Shown: positions 55,411 through 62,737 of the stretch, piece after piece | How the letters are laid out: each line of letters begins with the position of its first letter | Position numbering within the stretch: the first letter of the stretch is position 1 | Translations under genes and position numbers: made by a program | The notes under the pieces: generated by a model | Database searches by the model: none | What the model saw: the letters and a program-made list of their open reading frames with translations, nothing else | Told to the model about the DNA's origin: nothing | NCBI RefSeq assembly: GCF_029893965.1 | Contig: NZ_JARXXP010000006.1 | Span: 124,001 to 188,000 of the forward strand | Reading direction: 5' to 3' | Length of the DNA: 64,000 bases | DNA from: Paenibacillus sp. PastM-3 | GTDB taxonomy: Bacteria; Bacillota; Bacilli; Paenibacillales; Paenibacillaceae

Positions 55411-55534
55411 AATAGCCTCCATTTTATCAGAGAGAACTCAGGACGGATCAACCGGCGCAGTCTTCTCTTGTTCTAGTTCCTTTTTTGTCATGAAGCCGTT
55501 TGCAAGCTGAACCCTTTCATTATAGCGCGTACCG

Positions 55535-56950
55535 CTACATAATAGGCAGTGTAATCTCAACAATCGTTCCCGTCGGCTGATTCGCCTTGAACAGAAACGT
55601 TCCTCTATGATTATGTATAATCTTTCTGCTGATCATCACCCCGAGCCCGTTCCCTCCCGATTTGGTAGTGAAGAAAGGCGAGCCGATCTGATCTATGTAT
55701 TCTGCCGGAATGCCCCGTCCGTTATCGCTGATCCGAATGATGGCCATATGCTCTGTGCGGTCCAGCTCTACGATAATTTCTGCTCCGTCCGGGCTTGCTT
55801 CAATAGCATTTTTAAGAACATTGATGAAGACCTGCTTCAGCTTGTTGGCTGATCCTTTAAGCGTAAGGCAGTCGAGATGGGTATGCATGAGAATCTCTAT
55901 GTTCGTCATATGCGCCTGGGCATTCAGCAGCACGACGGCTTGTCTTAACAGCTGGACCAGATTATAGTCAGCCAGACTGGAGGGGGCTTCTTTGCCCAGC
56001 AGCAGCAGTTCACCGATAATCGAATTGATCCGGTCTACCTCCGACACCACAATCTGATGATACTCTCTGCCTTTTGCGGTTTGGGCGAACAGAAGCTGAA
56101 CAAATCCCCGGATACTGGTGAGCGGATTGCGGATTTCATGGGCAATGCCTGCAGACAGCTCGCCGATCATGGAAATATTCTCCGTATACCGGAGAAACTC
56201 CTCGGTTCTCTTGCGTTCAGTCAGATCACGGCTGATCGAAATGACCATTTTGCGGCCGTTCAGCTTAAACGGCTTGGCGCTGATTTCTACAGGAATTTGC
56301 TTCCCTTCCTTTGTTACCTGAATCCATTCGACGAATATCCCGTCTCCTTCAAGGATTTTCTCAAACAGATTGTCAACCTCGCTCTGCAACGACTCTGCTG
56401 CTATGGAATACGGTGTTTTGTCCAGGAGTTCCCGGCGTGTATACCCCAGCATCCGGCAGGCTGCTTCATTGACATCCAGAAAGGTTGACGGCTTCCCGTC
56501 CGGGTTCTGTTCGTAGATAAAAATGGGGTCATTCGCTTCATTAAATAATTTGTAATACTTTAGCTCAGAGAACTTAATCTCCGTTACATCCCTCAGTACA
56601 CATACATAAGCCTTAATGCATCCTTCCGGGTCCTTTACTGGAGAAATGGTTATTTTGACACTGATCAGCTCCCCATTTCGTTTAATGCGGAACGTATCGA
56701 GGGCAAACAATTTCCGTCCCTGATTGATGAAAATATACATCTGGGCGAGCTCTTCTCTAAGCTCCAGAGGGATATGCGGGAAATCAAGCTGATTCAGCTC
56801 TTCCATTGACCATCCATAAAGCTCAACGAAGACAGGATTGGCGTAGATCACCTTTTTATCGTTGCCCAGAATGTAAATAGGATCAGGACTGTACTCGGCA
56901 AAAGAAAACAGCGAATATTGTATGATGTCGTGAACTGAGTAAACACTCAT
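55535..56950 (-). CDS. PAS-PAS sensor histidine kinase (KinA/KinE-like)
   Basis: 471 residues, soluble. Two PAS domains (about 13-125 and 130-245; YSPDPIYILGNDKKVIYANPVF and EANDPIFIYEQNPDGKPSTFLDVNEAAC) precede the kinase with H271 in GIAHEIRNPLTSI, N-box VLKNAIEAS, DNGRGIPAEY and FFTTKSGGNGLGVMI. It resembles sporulation kinases that start the Spo0F phosphorelay. No response regulator is adjacent. GGGAG precedes the ATG. The GH28 gene follows 124 nt downstream on the same strand, probably with its own promoter. Confidence 0.85.
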   Translation of the reverse strand: MSVYSVHDIIQYSLFSFAEYSPDPIYILGNDKKVIYANPVFVELYGWSMEELNQLDFPHIPLELREELAQMYIFINQGRKLFALDTFRIKRNGELISVKITISPVKDPEGCIKAYVCVLRDVTEIKFSELKYYKLFNEANDPIFIYEQNPDGKPSTFLDVNEAACRMLGYTRRELLDKTPYSIAAESLQSEVDNLFEKILEGDGIFVEWIQVTKEGKQIPVEISAKPFKLNGRKMVISISRDLTERKRTEEFLRYTENISMIGELSAGIAHEIRNPLTSIRGFVQLLFAQTAKGREYHQIVVSEVDRINSIIGELLLLGKEAPSSLADYNLVQLLRQAVVLLNAQAHMTNIEILMHTHLDCLTLKGSANKLKQVFINVLKNAIEASPDGAEIIVELDRTEHMAIIRISDNGRGIPAEYIDQIGSPFFTTKSGGNGLGVMISRKIIHNHRGTFLFKANQPTGTIVEITLPIM

Positions 56951-57114
56951 ATAACCGCTCCCGCAGCCAGTTTATTTCAATATATAGTAGCATTACACGG
57001 GGTAATATATCTATGAAAAATCAGACTAGAAAGGTGATATCATCAAAACAAACATTTAGATCATCATTTAAGATAGTTTAGTGTATAGCATAGACTTTTT
57101 TATAGCTTCTCTGG

Positions 57115-57149
57115 AAAAAAAAGCGGTGCCCACAATAAGGAGCACCGCT
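57115..57149 (-). terminator. Terminator of the DUF1349 gene
   Basis: AGCGGTGC / GCACCGCT stem, followed on the minus strand by TTTTTTTT. Confidence 0.85.
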
Positions 57150-57159
57150 CGGACAAATG

Positions 57160-57765
57160 TTACACACCTGCTCTAATATTTTTCACGGTTTTCTTTTCTA
57201 ATGAGAAGCCAGAGTAGCGTCTGTCACCGCCGTTGCCATTGGGAGCCTGCGGAACGAAGCCCACCTTTACAGTCTCTTCCACTGGTAAATTGAAGAATCT
57301 CACCATATAGAACTGGTCACCATTTAATGAATAATGAAAAGCAAAGGCTTGGCCGACACGGGTAATCTGGAGCCATACCGAATCGCCGTCAATATTGTTT
57401 CCATTTGCGTCGTCTGATAACGGATTTGTTACTACACTTACAACCGCATGCGTATCGAAATCCGTCAATTCAAAGCACAGCTTGGCCCATACCTCTAGAT
57501 CCTTCATAACCATAACCGAAGCAGAATCGTATACATCCCTGAAATCATGCCCTACCTTAACCCGCATTACAAAATCACCGGAAACCTCTGTATAAAAAAA
57601 CGGAGCGTTTGTAAGCGAGCTTGGCGTAATTCCTTCTTCTGATACAGTCCCGTTGTTACAGAAAAAGTCACTATCCTTAGGAGCGTATAATACCATTTCT
57701 TCATTCTCGAATCTGATGCTGCTTTCATTAAGCCATTTAAAGTTGCTGAAATCCTTGTGATCCAT
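57160..57765 (-). CDS. DUF1349 (concanavalin-like) protein
   Basis: 201 residues. LYAPKDSDFFCNNGT, FFYTEVSGDFVMRVKV and DAFSASVMV-like VYDSASVMVMKDLEVWAKL fit the DUF1349 beta-sandwich, distantly related to lectin/laminarinase folds and to regulators of K+ conductance in name only. No signal peptide. GGAGGG precedes the ATG. Single-gene unit with its own terminator. Biochemical role unknown, possibly carbohydrate binding. Confidence 0.78.
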   Translation of the reverse strand: MDHKDFSNFKWLNESSIRFENEEMVLYAPKDSDFFCNNGTVSEEGITPSSLTNAPFFYTEVSGDFVMRVKVGHDFRDVYDSASVMVMKDLEVWAKLCFELTDFDTHAVVSVVTNPLSDDANGNNIDGDSVWLQITRVGQAFAFHYSLNGDQFYMVRFFNLPVEETVKVGFVPQAPNGNGGDRRYSGFSLEKKTVKNIRAGV

Positions 57766-58005
57766 TCAACTTCCCTCCAGCTCATTTGTGATTAGTAAAT
57801 TTTCACACTACAGTAAATAATTCTATCACTGAGGCTGCCGTTTCGTGTAGAACGATTCTTCTCAACTGATAGCACAATCTGAACAATCCGAACTGCACTC
57901 AACCATCAGTTGAAATCCCCAAAATATCAAACAACCGGTTATTGTCCGCTCCATAAATCTCCAATAAAATTGGACTACACAGATAAGGAGCGTGGATACT
58001 GAATC

Positions 58006-58836
58006 ATGAAGGATAAATTAGCAAGAAACATTAGCATCTACCGCAAGGAAAAGGGACTTACACAAGAGGAGCTTGCACAAATTCTCGGGTTGTCTTTTCA
58101 GGCGGTGTCCAAATGGGAAAATGCCCAGTCCATGCCGGATATTTCGCTGCTGCCCCAGCTGTCGGCAACCCTGGAGGTAAGCATTGATAAGCTGCTGGGT
58201 TATGCATCACAGGACCGGCCGATTTCCATCTACGAGGATGTCTACAAAACGCCGGAATATTACTGGGGAACTGAGCCCAACAAGGTATGTTACCAGGTGC
58301 TCCAGCTGATGCCTCCTACCAGGCATTTGAAAGTGCTGGATATAGGCTGCGGGGAGGGAAAGGATGCCGTCTTCATGGCCCGGAACGGATATGATGTCAG
58401 TGCCCTGGATATTTCAGATGCAGGCATTGAGAAAACAAAGCGGCTCGCTGAAAAGAACGGTGTGCATGTAAATGTTTTTAAAGCAGATATCCAGGACCAC
58501 CGTTTGAATGCTCACTATGACATCATCTTCTCAAGCGGCGTGCTTAACTACATAAAACCGGATTTCCGCAAAGAAATCTTTGATAATTACAAGCATTATA
58601 CCAATGAAGGCGGCCTGCATGTCCTTAATGTGTTTGTTAACAAGCCGTTCATTGCCCCGCCGCCTGAAAAAGAATCCAACTCCTATAAATGGCATTCCGG
58701 CGAATTGCTCACGCACTATCACGACTGGCTGATTAAGGATAGCTCGGAAGTCGTCTTCGACTGTAACTCATCCGGCATCCCCCATAAACACGCCATGACG
58801 AAAATGATTGCGCAGAAGGTTACTGTTTTGCCGTAA
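58006..58836 (+). CDS. XRE helix-turn-helix fused to SAM-dependent methyltransferase
   Basis: 276 residues. Residues ~6-62 are an XRE/Cro DNA-binding domain (RKEKGLTQEELAQILGLSFQAVSKWENAQSMPDISLLPQL). Residues ~85-210 form a TehB-like methyltransferase with motif I LDIGCGEGKDAVFMA (111-125), acidic post-I ALDISDAG and IIFSSGVLNYI. The fusion could couple DNA binding with sensing or use of SAM. Substrate unknown. AAGGAG is about 15 nt upstream, rather far. Single-gene unit convergent with a HAD phosphatase. Confidence 0.8.
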   Translation: MKDKLARNISIYRKEKGLTQEELAQILGLSFQAVSKWENAQSMPDISLLPQLSATLEVSIDKLLGYASQDRPISIYEDVYKTPEYYWGTEPNKVCYQVLQLMPPTRHLKVLDIGCGEGKDAVFMARNGYDVSALDISDAGIEKTKRLAEKNGVHVNVFKADIQDHRLNAHYDIIFSSGVLNYIKPDFRKEIFDNYKHYTNEGGLHVLNVFVNKPFIAPPPEKESNSYKWHSGELLTHYHDWLIKDSSEVVFDCNSSGIPHKHAMTKMIAQKVTVLP

Positions 58837-58856
58837 GGTTTACTATATTTGATCAT

Positions 58857-58886
58857 AAAAAATAGAGGGGCTAAGAGCCCCTCTTT
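58857..58886. terminator. Convergent terminator
   Basis: AGAGGGGCT / AGCCCCTCT with a 2-nt loop. Flanking AAAAAAT serves the minus strand and TTTG the plus strand. Confidence 0.8.
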
Positions 58887-58903
58887 GTTGATCACATAAC
58901 CAA

Positions 58904-59719
58904 TTAATTTTTAAATGGCCCCTGCCCCGCAAAATACTGATCGATCACTTCCAAAACACCGCTGTTAATATTAGCCGGTGCCATATATTTTGCCGCCTCT
59001 TTCACTTCATCCGATCCGTTCTCCATGGCAAAGCTGTACTTTACATGTCTCAGCATTTCAATGTCATTGCCTCCGTCACCAAAGGCCATCGTTTCATCAT
59101 CTTTGATATCCCATTTGTCCTGCAGCAGTTGAATACCGGAAGCCTTATGGAATTTCGGCGCAATCAGATCAATATATCCATGTCCGCTGGAGACAGGAGT
59201 TACTGTGTTCCCGATGCTGCTCTGCAGCAGATCTTTTAGCTGAAGCGTCTCCTCATCCGGACAGGACAATGCAAATTTCAGAATCTGATCGTTCACCTCA
59301 TCGAAGCTCTTCACTCTTTTTAACCGGTGATAATATTTGTTTACGATAGTAAAAAAGGTGTCCGATACACTATCCAGCACATAGGCACTTTCTTTGCCGC
59401 ATAACACAATCTGAAACTTATTATTGGATACCAGCTCTTTCAGAACCAGCTGCACATCCTGTTTGGGTATATCAACAGCGGACACTTCCTGCCCCTGATC
59501 GACGATAAAGGCGCCATTTTCAGCCACATAACTGATCTCATCCTGGATCTCACCAAAAAAGGACTTCAGCTGATAGTACTGGTTGCCGCTGGCCACAACA
59601 AACCGGATTCCCTGCTCCTTCATCTTTGCATACTGTTTAGCGAACCTTTCTTTGTCATATCCCATCTCTTTATTTAGAAAGGTTCCATCCATATCCACTG
59701 CAATGAGCTTGATCGTCAT
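58904..59719 (-). CDS. HAD-superfamily Cof-type phosphatase
   Basis: 271 residues. Catalytic D9 and D11 in AVDMDGTFL (motif I), VVASGNQYYQL (motif II), Lys in APKFHKASGI and FGDGGNDIEML (motif IV), with a type IIB cap between. Members dephosphorylate sugar phosphates, FMN or pyridoxal phosphate. Substrate not predictable. Single-gene unit, divergent from the YbaK-type gene. Confidence 0.87.
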   Translation of the reverse strand: MTIKLIAVDMDGTFLNKEMGYDKERFAKQYAKMKEQGIRFVVASGNQYYQLKSFFGEIQDEISYVAENGAFIVDQGQEVSAVDIPKQDVQLVLKELVSNNKFQIVLCGKESAYVLDSVSDTFFTIVNKYYHRLKRVKSFDEVNDQILKFALSCPDEETLQLKDLLQSSIGNTVTPVSSGHGYIDLIAPKFHKASGIQLLQDKWDIKDDETMAFGDGGNDIEMLRHVKYSFAMENGSDEVKEAAKYMAPANINSGVLEVIDQYFAGQGPFKN

Positions 59720-59899
59720 CCTGTTTCCTCCTGATTGTATAATCTGAGTTACTGTAGAGGAAACACCTCACCTCTAATGACGATATTACTACACTTTTAG
59801 TGATATCTCTAAACTCTTTATCCAAATCCAATAATAATGATATTATTATGTCCAGTTGCAGTGACCACTCTACAAAATCCGAAGATAAAGGTGATAATG

Positions 59900-60385
59900 A
59901 TGAACCGCGAAGCCGTTATAGAGCTGTTAAAGCAGCAGAACGTAAGCCATGAAGTGATTGACCATCCTGCCGCCTACACCATCGCAGACATGGAGCGCTT
60001 CGGGCTCCCCAGAATAGATCAGATAGCCAAAAATCTGTTCATCCGTGATGACAAAAAAAGAAATTATTATCTGCTGTCGATTCAGAAGGATAAGTCCGTT
60101 AACCTGAAGCAGCTGCGTACGCTGCTGGAGTCCCGTCCCCTTACGTTTGCTTCTGAAGAAGATTTAATGCAGCTACTCGGCCTCACTAAAGGCGCCGTCT
60201 CCCCGTTTGGCATACTGAACGACAAGGAGCGCACGGTGAAATATATCCTGGATGCAGATTTGCAAAAGGGCGAAACCGTCGGCGTCCATCCCAACGAGAA
60301 CACCGCTACCGTGTGGCTTACGCCCGAAAACCTGCTTAATATCGTAACGGCTCATGGTAACCCGGTTAGCATAATAACTTTGTAA
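59900..60385 (+). CDS. YbaK/ProX-type aminoacyl-tRNA deacylase
   Basis: 161 residues from the second of two adjacent ATGs (AAAGGTG at 59887-59893 is 6 nt from it). VSHEVIDHPAAYTIADME, AKNLFIRDDKKRNYYLLSIQKDKSVNLKQL and LTKGAVSPFGILND are landmarks of the trans-editing family that hydrolyses mischarged tRNAs, closest in pattern to ProX/PrdX (Ala-tRNAPro). Cytoplasmic. Single-gene unit. Confidence 0.84.
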   Translation: MNREAVIELLKQQNVSHEVIDHPAAYTIADMERFGLPRIDQIAKNLFIRDDKKRNYYLLSIQKDKSVNLKQLRTLLESRPLTFASEEDLMQLLGLTKGAVSPFGILNDKERTVKYILDADLQKGETVGVHPNENTATVWLTPENLLNIVTAHGNPVSIITL

Positions 60386-60394
60386 GCGTAAATG

Positions 60395-60445
60395 AAAAGA
60401 GCCCGGGCGCTGATCCTTTTTCGGGACAAGCGTCCGGGTTCTTTT
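60395..60445 (+). terminator. Terminator after the deacylase
   Basis: AGAGCCCGGgCGC / GCGtCCGGGtTCT stem with a long loop, followed by TTTT. Confidence 0.75.
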
Positions 60446-60508
60446 GAATGCGGGCGGTAACCCGGCCTGAGAAGATAAACAAGGCTGTGCAACGCCAAAA
60501 AGCAATGC

Positions 60509-60739
60509 CTATTCAGCACTATCAAGCATACGCAACAATACATCTCTCCTATGCCCCAGCTCCCCCTCCGCATTGCTGAGCAGAATAACCGCCGTCCCCT
60601 TGGACATATCCCGCCAGATCTCCGAGGAGAAACCATTTATCGCCCCGTTATGAGTGTATATCGTTCCCGTTGAACCGGGAATTGCCCAGCCTAATGCGTA
60701 TTCCTTAAGCTCCGGTGTGCGCATAGGAATTGACACCAT
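60509..60739 (-). pseudogene. C-terminal remnant of a beta-lactamase-fold serine hydrolase
   Basis: About 76 codons. YALGWAIPGSTG, IYTHNGAINGFSSEIWRD and TAVILLSNAEG are the C-terminal KTG-region pattern of class C beta-lactamase/serine hydrolase family proteins (HNG replacing HTG). The N-terminal ~250-300 residues with SxxK and YxN are missing, and the 5' end abuts the promoter of the ABC operon on the other strand. Confidence 0.7.
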
Positions 60740-60758
60740 AATCCCCCGGTGATATATT
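60730..60758 (+). promoter_or_regulatory. SigA promoter of the ABC-GntR operon
   Basis: Perfect -35 TTGACA (60730-60735), 17-nt spacer, -10 TATATT (60753-60758). Transcription would start near 60765, inside the operator. Confidence 0.8.
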
Positions 60759-60779
60759 GTGTATGCACGACATACACAA
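60757..60779. promoter_or_regulatory. YtrA-type operator
   Basis: TTGTGTATG, 5 nt, CATACACAA: a perfect 9-bp inverted repeat overlapping the end of the -10 box and the predicted start site. Likely bound by the GntR protein encoded last in the operon. Confidence 0.7.
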
Positions 60780-60801
60780 TTTTAATAAGGAGGTACATCT
60801 C

Positions 60802-61656
60802 ATGCTGGTATTGGATATCAAACATTTAAATAAGCACTATGAACACTTTTCATTAAAAGATGTGTCTTTTCAACTGGAAAAGGGCTATATCATGGGTTTC
60901 ATCGGAATTAACGGTGCGGGTAAAACAACGACCATCAAATCCATTTTGAATTTAATCAGCATGGATGGCGGCGAGATTCATGCCCTTGGGAAAAACATAA
61001 CGCAGCACGAAGTCGAGCTGAAGCAGGAAATCGGATACGCCTTTGGAGACATCAACTTTTACAGCCGCAATAAAATCAAGACGTTAACGAATGTAATCAA
61101 AACCTTTTACCGTAATTGGGATGACAACACCTACCGCAAGTATCTGAAAAAATTCAATCTGATTGAAGATAAAAAAATCGCCGAATTATCAACCGGAATG
61201 AAAGTCAAATACAGTCTGGCCCTCGCTTTGTCGCATGGTGCCAAGCTGCTTATCCTGGATGAGCCGACAAGCGGCCTTGATCCCGCTGCCAGAGATAATC
61301 TTCTGAGTATTTTTCAGGAGCTTGTGCAGGACGGCGAAATCAGTATTCTCTTTTCAACCCATGTTACATCTGACCTGGAAAAATGCGCCGACTATATTAC
61401 TTACATCCATGACGGACAAATTGTTAACAGTGCCGAGAAGGAAGCGTTCGTCGATGCGTTTCGCCTGCTGAATGGTACAAAAGAGCAGCTGGAACAAGTC
61501 AAAGACCGGCTGATTTCCTATAAAACGAATTCTTTCGGCTTTACCGGCCTGATTCATACGAAAGATTTTGAACCGTCGCCGGGCATTGTCTCTGCAATTC
61601 CGAATCTCGAGGAAATTATGATCTACTACTCAAGAAAAGAGGAAGCTTATGTATAA
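60802..61656 (+). CDS. ABC transporter ATP-binding protein
   Basis: 284 residues. Walker A GINGAGKTTT (35-44), signature LSTGMKVKYSLAL, Walker B LLILDEPTSGLDP and switch His in FSTHVTSDLE. The C-terminal extension is typical of BcrA/YtrB-like drug or peptide exporter ATPases. AAGGAGG is 8 nt before the ATG, and an in-frame upstream ATG at 60757 would fall in the promoter. Overlaps the permease gene by 8 nt. Confidence 0.88.
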   Translation: MLVLDIKHLNKHYEHFSLKDVSFQLEKGYIMGFIGINGAGKTTTIKSILNLISMDGGEIHALGKNITQHEVELKQEIGYAFGDINFYSRNKIKTLTNVIKTFYRNWDDNTYRKYLKKFNLIEDKKIAELSTGMKVKYSLALALSHGAKLLILDEPTSGLDPAARDNLLSIFQELVQDGEISILFSTHVTSDLEKCADYITYIHDGQIVNSAEKEAFVDAFRLLNGTKEQLEQVKDRLISYKTNSFGFTGLIHTKDFEPSPGIVSAIPNLEEIMIYYSRKEEAYV

Positions 61657-62302
61657 TTTACTGCTCAAAGAACTCAAATTAGGCGTAAATCCGTTCTTCT
61701 ACATATTACCCTTTTTGACAGGCGCCTTGATGTTAATCCCGGGCTGGCTGTATTTCCTTGTTATCCTATACTTTTGTTTTTTAACGGTACCGAATATGTT
61801 CAGCGGGTATAAAAGCCAAAATGATCTCATGTTCACCGGCATGCTGCCTGTAGCCAAAAAGGATGTTGTCAAAGCGAAGGTGACTTTCATCGTCCTTCTG
61901 GAGCTGCTGCATATTGTAATCGCCATAATCTACGGTCTGATCAGTGTCCGCTTATATCCGAATATGACCTACTATTTCTTTGCGCCGTCCATTGGGTTCT
62001 GGGCGCTATGTCTGGTGATGCTTGCAATCTTCAATCTTATCTTTTTTACTATGTATTACAAAACAGCATATAAATACGGCGCGGCCTCCATCGTATCGAT
62101 TACTGCTGCTACCCTGTTCGCCGGGGCTGCAGAATGGCTGGGCATTCAAAGCCCGTTAGTGCATGACCTGTTTAAGGGAAGCGGCGCTGACAGCATGACT
62201 ACTCAGCTCTCCATCCTACTTGCCTGTATCGCTATTTTTGCAATATTCACATTTTTAGCTTATCATATTGGCTACAAACGATTCTTGAAAGTGGAAATAT
62301 AA
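61649..62302 (+). CDS. ABC-2-type permease
   Basis: 217 residues with six predicted membrane helices (for example ILPFLTGALMLIPGWLYFLVILYFCFL and LSILLACIAIFAIFTFLAYHIGY). Characteristic small ABC-2 permease partner of the upstream ATPase, with VPNMFSGYKSQNDLMFTGMLPVAKKDVV between helices. Its stop overlaps the start of the regulator gene (TAATG). Substrate unknown; antimicrobial peptide or cell-wall antibiotic response is a guess from related loci. Confidence 0.84.
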   Translation: MYNLLLKELKLGVNPFFYILPFLTGALMLIPGWLYFLVILYFCFLTVPNMFSGYKSQNDLMFTGMLPVAKKDVVKAKVTFIVLLELLHIVIAIIYGLISVRLYPNMTYYFFAPSIGFWALCLVMLAIFNLIFFTMYYKTAYKYGAASIVSITAATLFAGAAEWLGIQSPLVHDLFKGSGADSMTTQLSILLACIAIFAIFTFLAYHIGYKRFLKVEI

Positions 62303-62667
62303 TGAATATTGCAATCTCAAACACCTCGGATAAACCAATCTATCAACAGCTATTTGATCAGATCAGTGCCCAGATTCTTAAAGGTGAGCTGGAAAGCGGC
62401 TATATTCTGCCGCCCATCCGTCAGGCAGCCGTCGAGCTGTCTGTCAGTATCATTACCGTAAAAAAAGCCTGGGAGGAGCTGGAACGAAGCGGTCTGATTT
62501 ATACCGTGACGGGTAAAGGCTGTTTTGTCGCCGGTCTGTCGGCCGATGAGAAGGTTAAGAAGCGCAATGAAATGATCCTGAAGCAGATGGTGACCGATAC
62601 GGATTATTACAAATCCTTCGGCCTCACGATGGATGAAGTGATTGCCCTTTTAAAGGAAATCTACTAA
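62302..62667 (+). CDS. GntR-family regulator, YtrA subfamily
   Basis: 121 residues: a winged-helix domain (KPIYQQLFDQISAQILKGELESGYILPPIRQAAVELSVSIITVKKAWEELERSGLI) and a short helical tail for dimerisation, the hallmark of YtrA-type regulators. It is the last gene of the ABC operon and overlaps the permease stop by 1 nt. It probably represses its own operon at the inverted repeat at 60757-60779. Confidence 0.86.
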   Translation: MNIAISNTSDKPIYQQLFDQISAQILKGELESGYILPPIRQAAVELSVSIITVKKAWEELERSGLIYTVTGKGCFVAGLSADEKVKKRNEMILKQMVTDTDYYKSFGLTMDEVIALLKEIY

Positions 62668-62677
62668 ATAAAGTGTT

Positions 62678-62730
62678 AATGCCCAACCGGCTCCGGGATT
62701 CTGCTGTCCCTGTAACCGGTTGGGCATTTT
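62678..62730. terminator. Convergent terminator, ABC operon / GH94
   Basis: AATGCCCAACCGG / CCGGTTGGGCATT 13-bp perfect stem, then TTTA. Serves both sides. Confidence 0.82.
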
Positions 62731-62737
62731 ATGCTGC

